A DNA stretch of 64,000 nt from an uncultured Methylophilaceae bacterium (GCA_913009235.1 CAJVXS010000002.1:150719-214718), one strand, 5' to 3'. Positions 19,789 to 29,349 are shown, numbered from the stretch's first letter. The notes: generated from the letters alone by a model not told the origin. Numbers and translations are program-made.

Positions 19789-19889
19789 TTTTCTGCCTTA
19801 CAATTCGTTAAAGGTCTATTGTAAACTAAAGGTCGCATTTCTTTCAGCATGTTAAAATCAAAAACTTAATATTTATTGGAATTTTTGCT

Positions 19890-20489
19890 ATGTTCGCCCT
19901 TATTGTTAGACTAAGTTGTTATCTGTTGCTGGCGTTCACATTATGTTTGTTAGTCGCGTGTGATGGGAATCAGGCTGCTAAGGGGTTTGTTGGGACTGAT
20001 ATTGCAGGGGCGGACTTTCCGAAACCATTGGCATTAACTGATCATACGGGTATGCCGCGTACCATGAGTGATTTTAAAGGAAAACTAGTCGTCATGTTCT
20101 TTGGTTTTACTCATTGCCCTGATGTCTGCCCAACTAGTATGTTGGATTTGAAGAATTCGATGAAGCTATTAGGCGATAAAGCCAATGAGGTACAAGTATT
20201 GTTTGTGACAGTTGATCCAGAACGTGACACACAAGAAGTATTAGCCAAGTTTGTTCCGTCTTTTGATGAGCGTTTTATTGGCTTGCGAGGCAATGCTGAA
20301 GAAACAGCTGCAACCTTAAAAAACTTTAAAGTCTACTATGCAAAAGTGCCGGGCACGAGAGGTAACGATTACTCTATTGATCATAGTGCTGGCATGTATG
20401 TGTTTGATAAGCTGGGCAAGGTTAGAGTTTATTTGGGCTATGGACAAAAACCTAAAGATATTGCGAGTGACATTCAGAAGCTTCTATAA
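19890..20489 (+). CDS. SCO1/SenC-family copper lipoprotein
   Basis: Periplasmic, membrane-anchored thioredoxin-like protein that delivers copper to the CuA centre of cytochrome oxidase or acts in thiol-redox. A lipobox LLVAC places the lipidated Cys at residue 24. The copper ligands are seen as CPDVC (Cys76, Cys80) and the conserved His165 in DHSAGMYV. The 199-residue length is typical. It is monocistronic here, with no oxidase genes adjacent. Together with PCuAC (55.1 kb) and the EGKCG-peptide locus it points to copper handling. Confidence 0.93.
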   Translation: MFALIVRLSCYLLLAFTLCLLVACDGNQAAKGFVGTDIAGADFPKPLALTDHTGMPRTMSDFKGKLVVMFFGFTHCPDVCPTSMLDLKNSMKLLGDKANEVQVLFVTVDPERDTQEVLAKFVPSFDERFIGLRGNAEETAATLKNFKVYYAKVPGTRGNDYSIDHSAGMYVFDKLGKVRVYLGYGQKPKDIASDIQKLL

Positions 20490-20513
20490 CGCCAGTGTGC
20501 GAGGGTGCGAGAA

Positions 20514-21224
20514 TTACATCCGATGCAATTGATGTGATAGTTGTTTAAGTTCTTTTTCAGCCGTTTTATAGCTAGGGTAAATGCTGCCAACGACTGCCCA
20601 GAATTTGGCAGAGTGATTCATTTCTTTTAAGTGCGCCAGCTCATGGCAGACAACGTAGTTGATAATGCTCGGTTGTGCTTGTAGTAAGCGCCAGTTGAGG
20701 CGAATATCACCACGGATAGTGCAGCTGCCCCAACGGGATTGTGCGCTAGATAACTTCAGTGGCGGTGTAGATACCCCTAACTTTGCGGCGAATAGTTCAA
20801 TGCGCCGACTAAAGTCAGTGAGTGCTTGTTTTTTATACCACTGAATCACTTTTCGCTTCACCACTTCTTCGTCATCGGATTCTGGTGAGGTGATTGTTAA
20901 ACTACTATGGTTAAATTGTGGCTGTTTGTTTTTTATGCCATTCAAAACATACAGCGTGATGTCCGTGCCGAGTAATGGTATTGTTTCGCCATCTCGACAA
21001 ACAATAGGCGGCACATGGTTTTGTTTACGTGTTTCTAATTTGTTAAGTATCCAGTTTGATTTTTCTTGGATTAACTTTTTTAGCTGAATTTCCAGAATGT
21101 ATTTTGGCGCATGGACGACTAAGCCACCTAAAACAATTTTTAAACCAACGGTACGGCGCGGCCTGCGTTCTAATTGGTACTCAATCGTTTCGCCATTGAG
21201 AAGCATGATGGATTTCTTTTTCAT
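20514..21224 (-). CDS. M48-like metallopeptidase (YgjP/DUF45 family)
   Basis: Putative zinc peptidase, cytoplasmic, of unknown substrate. The 236-residue protein contains the zinc motif HELAH (His194, Glu195, His198) with a third His at about 204 in the conserved VVCHELAHLKEMNHSAKFW stretch, and the upstream signature SRWGSCTIRGDIRLNWRL. It is the last gene of the lnt-glyQ-glyS-gmhB-plsC run, 7 bases after plsC, an association common in betaproteobacteria. Confidence 0.9.
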   Translation of the reverse strand: MKKKSIMLLNGETIEYQLERRPRRTVGLKIVLGGLVVHAPKYILEIQLKKLIQEKSNWILNKLETRKQNHVPPIVCRDGETIPLLGTDITLYVLNGIKNKQPQFNHSSLTITSPESDDEEVVKRKVIQWYKKQALTDFSRRIELFAAKLGVSTPPLKLSSAQSRWGSCTIRGDIRLNWRLLQAQPSIINYVVCHELAHLKEMNHSAKFWAVVGSIYPSYKTAEKELKQLSHQLHRM

Positions 21225-21231
21225 CAGTTTG

Positions 21232-21939
21232 TTAATTAAGCGTCAACATTGTAGTTTCTATCCATGCCTCTACCTGTTTATTAACTTGGTCTGGTGTTAA
21301 ACCGGAGGGCTCTATTGGTGGGCCAATCACGACTTGAATGGTACCAGGGTGTTTGATGAATGCATTTTTACACCAATATTTGCCAGCATTATGAGCAACA
21401 GGGACGATGGTCGTCTCGGTCTTAGTAGCTAACCAAGCTCCGCCGATGTGGTATTTGCCTTTTACACCTGGTGTGGTGCGGGTGCCTTCAGGAAAAATCA
21501 CCACCCATAGGCCACGTGCCAATCGATCTTTGCCGTTCTCAACGAGTTTTTTAAGCGCTTTACGACCTGCGCTACGGTCAATCGGGATGGCGGCTAAGGC
21601 AACAAAAGCCCAACCTAAAAATGGAATGAGCAGTAATGAACGTTTCATTACCCATACTTGTGGTGGAAAGATGGTTTGTAGCCCCATGGTTTCCCAAGCT
21701 GATTGATGCTTGGATAAAATGATAGAAGGGTGGTCTGGCATATTTTCTTGCCCGTGCACCTCATAATTCAAGTTACAAGTAAAGCGTAGCCAGAACATGG
21801 CAAAGTGGGCCCAACCGCTAGCAATGCGAGAGCGTGTCACATTCGGGAGTGGAAGCAACAGAATAACCAAGATTGAGAATATTGGCGTGACTATGAGTAA
21901 GCCCAGTAAGAATAGAACAGATCGAATCCACAACATCAA
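21232..21939 (-). CDS. plsC: 1-acyl-sn-glycerol-3-phosphate acyltransferase
   Basis: Inner-membrane enzyme acylating lysophosphatidate to phosphatidate. The N-terminal hydrophobic segments (about residues 5-30) precede the acyltransferase motifs: KHQSAWE, an HX4E variant of the usual HX4D, and FPEGTRT in the substrate-binding block. The length is 235 residues. It is one base from the gmhB stop. GmhB and PlsC both feed the envelope, giving this operon an envelope theme with lnt. Confidence 0.92.
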   Translation of the reverse strand: MMLWIRSVLFLLGLLIVTPIFSILVILLLPLPNVTRSRIASGWAHFAMFWLRFTCNLNYEVHGQENMPDHPSIILSKHQSAWETMGLQTIFPPQVWVMKRSLLLIPFLGWAFVALAAIPIDRSAGRKALKKLVENGKDRLARGLWVVIFPEGTRTTPGVKGKYHIGGAWLATKTETTIVPVAHNAGKYWCKNAFIKHPGTIQVVIGPPIEPSGLTPDQVNKQVEAWIETTMLTLN

Positions 21940-21940
21940 C

Positions 21941-22477
21941 TTACTCCGAAACGATATGCTGAACAGCTTCAGCGAGGTCGTTAAATATTAAGGTATTTTC
22001 TGGTAAGTCGCCGCCAGATAAGGTCTTTTCACCATTGCCGGTAAGAACTAGCATCGGTTGGCAGCCTGCATTGGAAAATGACTGTAGGTCGCGCAATGAA
22101 TCACCAATACCAGCGACGTTTTTTAAATCGACATTAAATTGCCGCCCAATATCGGTAGCCATTTTACTTTTCGGCTTTCTACAGCCGCAATTATCTTCAC
22201 TGATATGAGGGCAATAGTAAACAGCCTCAATCTTGCCGCCGGCAGACTCAATGGTTTTGTGCATTTTGTCATGAATGGCATCTAATGTAGCAATGTCATA
22301 CAACCCTCGCGCAATGCCAGATTGATTGGTGGCAACAGCGACGGTAAAGCCATGCTCGTTGAGTAAGGCAATTGCTTCTGAGCTACCATCAATCGGCATC
22401 CACTCATCAGGGCTTTTGATGAAGTTGTTGTGGTCATCATTAATTACACCATCCCTGTCTAGAATCACCAGCTTCAT
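21941..22477 (-). CDS. gmhB: D,D-heptose 1,7-bisphosphate phosphatase
   Basis: HAD-family phosphatase that removes the C7 phosphate in ADP-heptose synthesis for the lipopolysaccharide core. The 178-residue protein has the catalytic DRDGVIN at residues 7-13, ATNQSGIARG, the zinc-binding loop CPH...NCGCRKPK, and GDSLRDLQ. It lies between glyS and plsC, as in related genomes. Confidence 0.95.
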   Translation of the reverse strand: MKLVILDRDGVINDDHNNFIKSPDEWMPIDGSSEAIALLNEHGFTVAVATNQSGIARGLYDIATLDAIHDKMHKTIESAGGKIEAVYYCPHISEDNCGCRKPKSKMATDIGRQFNVDLKNVAGIGDSLRDLQSFSNAGCQPMLVLTGNGEKTLSGGDLPENTLIFNDLAEAVQHIVSE

Positions 22478-22483
22478 TAAGGC

Positions 22484-24577
22484 TTAGCTCGCAAGTTTAG
22501 ACAAATCAGCAACGCGATTCATGGTTTGATGTAGCATGGCTAACAGGCCTTGCCGGTTGGCTTTTAATGCTGGGTCATCGGCATTAACCATGACACTGTC
22601 AAAGAACGCATCAATCGGCTCTCTTAATGTAGCTAAAGCTTGCAGTGAAGCAGTGTAGTCACCAGCTTCAAATAATTGATCTGCTCTCGCTCCGGTTGTA
22701 TTCAGCGCTGCAACCAAGGCTTGTTCAGCTGGTTCTTGCAATAGGTTGTCATCGGCTTCTGCTTCAACTTCGCCTTCAATTTTACGTAAGATATTACCCA
22801 CACGTTTATTCGCTGCAGCTAATGCAGGAGCCTCAGCTAAGGTGGTAAACGTTTTAACTGCAGTAAGGCGTTGAGGGATTTCGCTGAGTAATGCAGGGGC
22901 TAATGAAAGCACCGCATCAACCTCTTGTGCACTCGCACCTTGGTCACGTAGGTTCACGCTTAGGCGGTCAAAGCAGAATGCTTTAATCGCTGCCAACACG
23001 TCAGCATCGCTTTTAAATTGCTGCAGAGCTAATTTGATTAATACATCAAATGGCAATGGTAGTTTTGCATCAATCAACATTCGAATAATACCTAGTGCTT
23101 GGCGGCGAAGTGCAAATGGATCTTTATCACCTGTTGGTTTCTCGCCAATGCTAAATAAACCCACTAGCGTTTCTAATTTATCGGCTAGTGCAACACAAAT
23201 TCCAACTTGGCTACGTGGCAATTCATCACCTGCAAAGCGTGGTTTGTAATGGTCTTCAATCGCAAAAGCGACTTCGTCATCCAGGCCTTCATGTTGCGCA
23301 TAATAGCGCCCCATAATGCCTTGTAAGCCTGGGAATTCACCGACCATATCAGTGATTAAGTCCGCTTTTGATAAGTATGCTGCTTGTTCTGTTTTTGCAA
23401 CTAAATTTGTATCCCCCAGCTGTTTAGCAATTTCGCCGGCCAGCTTAACAACGCGTGTATTGCGTTCGCCTTGTGAACCAAGCTTGTTGTGATAAACCAC
23501 TTTATCTAAGCTGACAATGCGGCTTTCTAATGTCTTTTTACGGTCTTGGTCAAAGAAGAATTTTGCATCCGCTAAACGAGGGCGTACAACACGCTCATTA
23601 CCACCGATAACCGCGCTTGGGTCAGCAGGATTAATATTCGATACGATTAAGAATTTATTCGTCAGTTTGCCATCGTTATCTAATAGTGGGAAGTATTTTT
23701 GGTTGGCCTTCATGGTTAATACCAAACACTCTTGCGGCACGTCTAAAAATTCAACCTCATACTGACCAAGTAACACATTCGGCAACTCGACTAATGCGGC
23801 AACTTCATCTAATAAGTCTTCATCATCAATCGCGGCTAAGTCTTCTTTATCAGCAGCCTCTTTCAACTGGGCTGCAATATCAGCTTTACGCGCTTCAAAG
23901 CAGGCAATCACTGCGCCTTCCGTTTTAAGCTGCTCTGCATAGCTATCAGCATTATCTAATGTAATGACTTCTTTGAGCGATTCAAAACGATGGCCTGTTG
24001 TCGTGTTGCTAGCGCTTAAACCTAGCGCACTGATTGGTACGATTTTTTCACCATGTAAAGCGACTAGACCATGGGCGGGGCGCACAAAGTTAACTGACTC
24101 CCAGCCATCATTAACTTGGTAAGTCATGACCTTAGGAATCGGCAGCTTAGCAAGCGCCTCATCGATGGCTTTCTGTAAGCCTTCGCTTAACGTGGCGCCC
24201 GTTTTGGTAATATCTAAAAATAGACTATCTGCTTTGCCATCATTTTCTGTTCTCAAGCCTGTAACTGCAGAATCATCTAAGCCCATGCCGCTTAATCGTT
24301 TGAGCAAAGCTGGTGAGGGGTTGCCTTCTGAATCTAAGCCGACTTTGACTGGCATTAGTTTTTGCGCCACTTGTTTATCAGCTGCTTTAGATGCTACATC
24401 GGTGATGTGCGCTGCTAACCGACGTGGTGTTGCAAAGTTGGTGACAACTGTACTGTTACTGCTTAAGCCTTGTGCTTTTAGTGTTTCTGCTAATAAGCTA
24501 GAAAATGATAAGCCTAATTTTTTAAGCGCCTTTGGTGGCAGTTCTTCTACAAATAACTCTACTAATAGGTTGCTCAT
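22484..24577 (-). CDS. glyS: Glycyl-tRNA synthetase beta subunit
   Basis: Beta subunit of the tetrameric glycyl-tRNA synthetase, responsible mainly for tRNA recognition. The 697 residues match the family. Seen are the N-terminal [18 protein letters not shown], the HD-like [21 protein letters not shown] region and [17 protein letters not shown], followed by the anticodon-binding DALR-type C-terminus. It overlaps glyQ by 4 bases, which helps balance the two subunits. Confidence 0.98.
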   Translation of the reverse strand: MSNLLVELFVEELPPKALKKLGLSFSSLLAETLKAQGLSSNSTVVTNFATPRRLAAHITDVASKAADKQVAQKLMPVKVGLDSEGNPSPALLKRLSGMGLDDSAVTGLRTENDGKADSLFLDITKTGATLSEGLQKAIDEALAKLPIPKVMTYQVNDGWESVNFVRPAHGLVALHGEKIVPISALGLSASNTTTGHRFESLKEVITLDNADSYAEQLKTEGAVIACFEARKADIAAQLKEAADKEDLAAIDDEDLLDEVAALVELPNVLLGQYEVEFLDVPQECLVLTMKANQKYFPLLDNDGKLTNKFLIVSNINPADPSAVIGGNERVVRPRLADAKFFFDQDRKKTLESRIVSLDKVVYHNKLGSQGERNTRVVKLAGEIAKQLGDTNLVAKTEQAAYLSKADLITDMVGEFPGLQGIMGRYYAQHEGLDDEVAFAIEDHYKPRFAGDELPRSQVGICVALADKLETLVGLFSIGEKPTGDKDPFALRRQALGIIRMLIDAKLPLPFDVLIKLALQQFKSDADVLAAIKAFCFDRLSVNLRDQGASAQEVDAVLSLAPALLSEIPQRLTAVKTFTTLAEAPALAAANKRVGNILRKIEGEVEAEADDNLLQEPAEQALVAALNTTGARADQLFEAGDYTASLQALATLREPIDAFFDSVMVNADDPALKANRQGLLAMLHQTMNRVADLSKLAS

Positions 24578-25515
24578 GCTGCGGCCTTCTTACTTTTTTT
24601 CTCTTGCTGTTTTTTTAATTGTGCAAGCACTTCATCTGCACGGTTTTTTTGCGCCATCGGGAAGCCCAAGTCTGCACGACTCTCTAGGTAGCTCGTTGCG
24701 ACACTACGTGACAGATTGCGGATGCGACCCATATAGGCAGCACGCTCAGTCACGGAAATGGCACCACGCGCATCTAGCAAGTTAAACGTATGCGCGCTTT
24801 TTAATATTTGCTCGTAGGCGGGTAATGCTAATTTGTTTTCTATCAAGTGCTTAGCCTGCTTCTCATGCGCATCAAATGCAGTCAGTAAGAAGTTCACATC
24901 ACTATGCTCAAAGTTATAAGCTGATTGTTCTTTTTCATTTTGTAAGAACACCTCGCCGTATTTCACGCTTGGTGAATACTCTAAATCGTAAACGTTTTCT
25001 ACGCCTTGTAAGTACATGGCCAAACGCTCTAAACCATAGGTAATCTCGCCTGTAATTGGTTTGCAATTAATGCCGCCGACTTGTTGAAAATAAGTAAATT
25101 GTGTCACTTCCATGCCATTTAACCAGACCTCCCAGCCTAAGCCCCAAGCGCCTAATGTTGGATTTTCCCAGTCATCTTCGACAAAGCGTACGTCATTTTC
25201 TTTAAGGTCAAACCCAAGTGCTTCCAGTGAACCCAAATATAAATCCATGATGTTCGCTGGTGCAGGTTTAAGCACGACTTGGTATTGATAATAGTGCTGC
25301 AAACGGTTTGGGTTCTCACCATAGCGACCATCATTAGGACGGCGGCTTGGTTGTACATAAGCAGCCTTCCATGGCTCTGGGCCAATAGCGCGTAGGAAAG
25401 TCGCTGTGTGACTAGTGCCAGCACCGACTTCCATATCGTATGGTTGCAACAAGGTGCAGCCTTGTTTGTCCCAGTAGTCTTGGAGTTTTAAAATGATTTG
25501 TTGGAAGGTTAACAT
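24574..25515 (-). CDS. glyQ: Glycyl-tRNA synthetase alpha subunit
   Basis: Catalytic class II subunit that activates glycine. The 313-residue protein begins [20 protein letters not shown] and carries [38 protein letters not shown] and [18 protein letters not shown], all family signatures. It has a lysine-rich tail ([13 protein letters not shown]). It starts 34 bases after the lnt stop and is translationally coupled to glyS. Confidence 0.98.
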   Translation of the reverse strand: MLTFQQIILKLQDYWDKQGCTLLQPYDMEVGAGTSHTATFLRAIGPEPWKAAYVQPSRRPNDGRYGENPNRLQHYYQYQVVLKPAPANIMDLYLGSLEALGFDLKENDVRFVEDDWENPTLGAWGLGWEVWLNGMEVTQFTYFQQVGGINCKPITGEITYGLERLAMYLQGVENVYDLEYSPSVKYGEVFLQNEKEQSAYNFEHSDVNFLLTAFDAHEKQAKHLIENKLALPAYEQILKSAHTFNLLDARGAISVTERAAYMGRIRNLSRSVATSYLESRADLGFPMAQKNRADEVLAQLKKQQEKKSKKAAA

Positions 25516-25548
25516 TGAGTGTGCTTCATAATTTGCAAAGGGTTGATT

Positions 25549-27036
25549 TTACTGTTTTTTGCGACTTATCACAAAGGCAATTACACTAAAACTGAAGGTG
25601 ATAAATGGCCAATTGCCCCAGAGTACGTAAGGCGTAGTTCCTTCATAGCCTTGTGTAATCACGTTTAAGGTGGTTTTAGTGTCATGTGGAGCATGTGCCA
25701 GCACGTAGCCATGTTGGTCGATCAACGCAGTTGCGCCTGTATTAGTTGAGCGCAATACCATGCGACCAGTTTCTAGTGCACGTGCTTGTGAAAACTGCAT
25801 GTGTTGATCGGCAGCGTAAGATTGACCATACCATGCGTCATTACTAATGTTTACTAATATCGTGGCTTCTGGCAGCTGTCGAATAATCTCTTCACCAAAG
25901 ACATCTTCATAGCAAATATTGACGGCGACTTTTTGATGATTGAGTAGCATGGGTTGTTGGTGTGTGCCGCCACGTGACAAGTCGCTAAGTGGGATATCCA
26001 ACCAATCACGATAAACCCATCCAAGCATTTGTTTTAATGGGATGAATTCACCAAAAGGCACAAGATGGTTCTTGCTATAGGACTGCGTTGGCGCTGTACC
26101 AAGGCTGAAGGCGCTATTAAAGTACTCCTGCGTGCCTCTATCGTAATCCACCATGCCAACAATGATGTTGCTATTGTTTTGTTTAGCATGTGTGCTCAGT
26201 GCATTGCGGGTGTTGGGGTCTAGCTGGGTCGCAATGACGGGTAATGCTGTTTCTGGCAATACGATTAAATCAGCCTGGCTGTTTTGTGTCATGGCAACAT
26301 ATTGCGCTATGGTGCTTTCTGTTGCATCAGGTGACCATTTGATATCTTGGCCAATATTGCCTTGAATAAGACTGGCGCTGAATGGTTCGCCAACAGGAGA
26401 TGACCATGGTACAATCTTTAAAATTCCGCCGACAGCAACAAGTAGTGTGATGGTAGTAATCACATTGCTGCGCCTGCTTAAACCAACCACTTTATCTTTA
26501 TTAGCAAGCCAAATGGCGATATAGGCTGCGATGGTGACGGTTATGATGGATACGCCGTAAACGCCAACGATAGGCATGTAGCCTGCTAATGGGCTATAGG
26601 GTGTTTGACTGTAGCCAATCGTTAGCCAAGGAAATCCTGTAAAGATCCAGCTACGAACCCAGTCGGATAAGCCCCACAACACAGGCGTGCTAATGGTTAA
26701 GAATGTTAGTCTTTTGCTGAAATAACCAACTAAGGCGGGGAACAGCGCCATAAATGCACATAAGAAAAACGTACAAAAGCCAGCAAACCACCAAGGCATG
26801 CTGCCAAAATCGTGTAGGCTGATGTAGACCCAGGAAATCCCAATGCTATATAAGCCTAAGCCGAATTGAAAACCTAGTTTCAAACAAGCTTTTGCTGATG
26901 GTGCTTTCGCCCATAAGTAGATGATGCCTATGAGGGAGATAATGGTAGCTGGAAAAATGTAGAATGGTGCAAAGCCAAGCACGGCAAACGCACCAAGTGA
27001 AAAAGCAATTAAAGGTTGGAAAAGTTTTTTAGGCAT
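25549..27036 (-). CDS. lnt: Apolipoprotein N-acyltransferase
   Basis: Adds the third acyl chain to lipoproteins in the inner membrane. The 495-residue protein has about six N-terminal hydrophobic segments, then a nitrilase-like domain with the catalytic Glu in LPETALPVI, and the nucleophile Cys in NICYEDVFG, followed by a final membrane span. Several lipoproteins in this window (MlaA, SCO, BamC, PCuAC) are likely substrates. The usual upstream partners corC and ybeY are absent; the EGKCG-peptide locus lies there instead. Confidence 0.96.
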   Translation of the reverse strand: MPKKLFQPLIAFSLGAFAVLGFAPFYIFPATIISLIGIIYLWAKAPSAKACLKLGFQFGLGLYSIGISWVYISLHDFGSMPWWFAGFCTFFLCAFMALFPALVGYFSKRLTFLTISTPVLWGLSDWVRSWIFTGFPWLTIGYSQTPYSPLAGYMPIVGVYGVSIITVTIAAYIAIWLANKDKVVGLSRRSNVITTITLLVAVGGILKIVPWSSPVGEPFSASLIQGNIGQDIKWSPDATESTIAQYVAMTQNSQADLIVLPETALPVIATQLDPNTRNALSTHAKQNNSNIIVGMVDYDRGTQEYFNSAFSLGTAPTQSYSKNHLVPFGEFIPLKQMLGWVYRDWLDIPLSDLSRGGTHQQPMLLNHQKVAVNICYEDVFGEEIIRQLPEATILVNISNDAWYGQSYAADQHMQFSQARALETGRMVLRSTNTGATALIDQHGYVLAHAPHDTKTTLNVITQGYEGTTPYVLWGNWPFITFSFSVIAFVISRKKQ

Positions 27037-27169
27037 CGGTTGCTTTAGTTATAAGTTGTTGGAGCTTAGATTGAGCAGTATAAGTGAAAAGGAGTAAGTT
27101 AGAGTAGTTTAGATTAGGTGATATTAGAGAAGCATCATCCGCCCCAACTTAATTTTTTGCTTCAGCCTC

Positions 27170-27898
27170 TTAGCTTGAATAGCTTCCTAAAACGGCTTGT
27201 TGCTGCATTAAGTTCTGTAGCACGCCATACCCAAAGTCAATAATTGCTTGTGGCTCAGGATGTTGAATCTGCTCTGCAAGTTCGGTAAGCGCTTGTTTTC
27301 CAGTCATGCCCTCTTTAAGCATCTTTAATAGCACATAAGCCATCGGGTTTAATTCAATAAAGTTAACTTCAAACTCAGCATTTCTAAACACAAATAAATG
27401 TGTAGTTTTCTGTTGCTCAGGTCTGAATTGAGCAGAGATTTTCTGTACAGGGTAATCATATTGCAACAACATATGTGCAGGTGCTAAGACAGGCACTTCA
27501 TTCAGCAAGTCAGTCTCTTTGCTTAATGTTGGCGTTTCAGTTGGCATTCCGCCAACGGCAAGTTCTACCCATTCATAGTGGGCGAGTTGTTTAATGTAAT
27601 CTGAGGTTTCAGTATCAGCTTCTAAGAACGTAACGAGCTCTTTTGGAACCTCTCTAAAGATTGGTGAGCTGGCATGGTGGGTGGCGATGAAGCGCCTAAT
27701 TATGGCATCCCAATAATTTGTGCCAACGGTTTCTTGGCATACGGGAAAGCATACGGAGGCAGCTTCAAATATATTGTTATAAACGCCTTCTCGATAGACT
27801 GCCATACGCTCTTCATCGACATTGTTTGGCTTGGGGTTATTCTCTGGGTCGCGTATATGGGCGGTGAAAGCGTGTTGGTATTGTTGGAAATCTAACAT
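27170..27898 (-). CDS. DUF2063 partner protein of MNIO enzyme (HvfC/BufC-like)
   Basis: Substrate-recruiting partner of a DUF692 oxidase. The 242-residue protein shows the DUF2063 signature of an N-terminal helical DNA-binding-like fold: QYQHAFTAHIRDP, then RMAVYREGVYNNIFEAAS, FPVCQETVG and the FIATHHASSPIFREVP motif. The C-terminal half (FRNAEFEVNFIELNP) matches the beta/RRE-like portion that is thought to bind the precursor peptide. It is 12 bases downstream of the DUF692 gene. Family assignment is firm; the copper-peptide role is inferred from context. Confidence 0.88.
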   Translation of the reverse strand: MLDFQQYQHAFTAHIRDPENNPKPNNVDEERMAVYREGVYNNIFEAASVCFPVCQETVGTNYWDAIIRRFIATHHASSPIFREVPKELVTFLEADTETSDYIKQLAHYEWVELAVGGMPTETPTLSKETDLLNEVPVLAPAHMLLQYDYPVQKISAQFRPEQQKTTHLFVFRNAEFEVNFIELNPMAYVLLKMLKEGMTGKQALTELAEQIQHPEPQAIIDFGYGVLQNLMQQQAVLGSYSS

Positions 27899-27910
27899 GG
27901 TGTTTTTAGA

Positions 27911-28810
27911 TTAAGCGGCCACAGAGTTGGTGCGCTGTTTAACATCAGCAGCACCCGCTTGTAGAGATGCGATTGTATCGACTTCTTTCATTAGGATATC
28001 CAATGGTGGAATATTGATATCTCGTTCTAGTAGTGTGGGAAAGGCGCCGAACAAAGCATAGGCTTCTGCCAGCAATGACCATACCGGGTCGCTGACATCA
28101 GCGCCATGGGTATCGATTAGTAAATCAGACTTTTGTAGATAATGCCCAGCTACATGGCTGTAAACAATCCGTTCGACGGGTACTCCTTTTAAAAATACAC
28201 TGGCATCAAAGCCAAAGTTAACACTATTGACGTAGATGTTATTAATATCTAAATGTAACCAGCAATCAGCCTCGGCGAGTATGGCGTTTAAAAACGTAAG
28301 CTCATCCATGGTGGCGATGGGAGGTTTTATGTAAAACGATGCATTTTCAACGGCGATACGTTGCCCTAAAATATCTTGTGTTTGTTTAATGCGGTCAGCG
28401 ACGTAGTGTACGGCTTCTTCAGTAAACGGTATTGGCAGTAAGTCGTATAGATAGCCGGGTTTATTCTGATAGAAGTCGCTACAGTAGCTTAGGTGCTCGG
28501 TATAGAGTGGTATTTTATTGACAGATAAAAATTGTTTTACCTGTTTCAAGAATTTAGTATTCAGTGGGTCTGGCCCGCCGAGTGATAAGCAGAGGCCGTG
28601 GCATGCAATTGGATAGCGCTCGACGAACCAAGCTAGCTGCTTAGCGTATTTTCCGCCCGCTCCTATCCAATTTTCTGGTGCGATTTCAATAAAGTCAATA
28701 TTGCTGATGAGATCATCAGGGGTCTTTTGTTGAAAATGGTGTTGAATTTGCGGAATCAGCTCTCGCTTCAATCCCAAACCAACGCCATTAATATCAGTTA
28801 ATCTTGACAC
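27911..28810 (-). CDS. DUF692 multinuclear non-heme iron oxidase (MNIO; HvfB/BufB-like)
   Basis: TIM-barrel oxidase of the MbnB/MNIO family, which installs oxygen-dependent changes on Cys residues of small precursor peptides. Of 299 residues, likely metal ligands are His71 (ACHGLCLSLGG), Glu105/His106 (YTEHLSYC), Glu155 (AVENASFY), Asp188 (HLDINNIYVN), His219 and His223 (SHVAGHY), Asp233/His235 (DTHGADV) and Glu262 (LLERDINIP). These are all conserved family landmarks. It starts 34 bases after the EGKCG-peptide gene. The exact chemistry on this peptide is inferred from Haemophilus HvfABC. Confidence 0.9.
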   Translation of the reverse strand: MSRLTDINGVGLGLKRELIPQIQHHFQQKTPDDLISNIDFIEIAPENWIGAGGKYAKQLAWFVERYPIACHGLCLSLGGPDPLNTKFLKQVKQFLSVNKIPLYTEHLSYCSDFYQNKPGYLYDLLPIPFTEEAVHYVADRIKQTQDILGQRIAVENASFYIKPPIATMDELTFLNAILAEADCWLHLDINNIYVNSVNFGFDASVFLKGVPVERIVYSHVAGHYLQKSDLLIDTHGADVSDPVWSLLAEAYALFGAFPTLLERDINIPPLDILMKEVDTIASLQAGAADVKQRTNSVAA

Positions 28811-28844
28811 TATTTAATAATGCTAAGTGCTAAATAAACGTGGC

Positions 28845-29144
28845 TTATTTGCCACACTTTCCTTCACCGCATTTACCTTCGCCACATTTTCCATCTTCCA
28901 TTTTTTTCTCTCCATCGCATTTTTCTTCACCGCATTTGCCATCCTTGGTTTTATCGGAACCACACTTACCTTCGCCACACTTTCCTTCACCGCCTTTTTT
29001 AGCGTGATTATCTGCAACTTGGTAGCCGCTAGAAAGTGTTTTAATTTCAAAAGGGTTGTCTGTTGCTGCAATAGCTGCGGTCCCCAGTGTTAATGCGAAT
29101 GCGCCACCGACTGCTATGGCGATTGGCTTTTTAGACATGCTCAT
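28845..29144 (-). CDS. Secreted Cys-rich EGKCG-repeat precursor peptide (HvfA/BufA-like)
   Basis: A 99-residue precursor with an N-terminal signal sequence (residues 1 to about 26, hydrophobic AIAVGGAFALTLGTAAIA). The C-terminal half carries seven cysteines at 56, 61, 71, 76, 87, 92 and 97, each in a K-C unit: EGKCG four times, DGKCG twice and EEKCD once. A strong ribosome site (AAGGAA, six bases before ATG 29144) fixes the start. The DUF692 and DUF2063 genes follow directly, so this is the likely substrate. EGKCG units in Haemophilus HvfA are converted to copper-binding groups; the same is inferred here. Confidence 0.87.
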   Translation of the reverse strand: MSMSKKPIAIAVGGAFALTLGTAAIAATDNPFEIKTLSSGYQVADNHAKKGGEGKCGEGKCGSDKTKDGKCGEEKCDGEKKMEDGKCGEGKCGEGKCGK

Positions 29145-29194
29145 GATGATTTCCTTTTATGTAATGTAAATTGTTGTTACAAATAAAATGCTAG

Positions 29195-29349
29195 TTACAC
29201 TTCAGATTCTAATGATTTAGCGATACTTTTTTTGTTTTCAGTTGGCAATGTAATATTGTTATCGTCTTTAATCGCCTCAGCCCAATGGCCAGTATGGTCG
29301 AAGAATTCATCCAATCATACGCATGCTTTCTTGAATTGTCTTTTGTCAT
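29195..29349 (-). pseudogene. Small 51-codon gene with a one-base frameshift
   Basis: An ATG at 29349 overlaps the DUF1841 stop as ATGA, a classic coupled start. The frame encodes MTKDNSRKHAYDW, then is lost. Stepping back one base, the frame continues as DEFFDHTGHWAEAIKDD and on through a charged C-terminus to TAA at 29195-29197. One extra G in the GG at the junction would restore a 51-residue, charged soluble protein. I do not recognise the family. It could be a real pseudogene, a sequencing error in a G run, or a frameshifted gene. No slippery heptamer is seen. Confidence 0.6.

Noticed and set aside
24126..24785. 219-codon plus-strand open frame across glyS and glyQ
   Set aside because: Antisense to two essential, fully recognisable genes; no independent support.
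28827..29093. Plus-strand open frame opposite the EGKCG-peptide gene
   Set aside because: It is the antisense of the GAA/TGC-rich repeats and has no ribosome site; the minus strand has signal peptide, operon context and family motifs.
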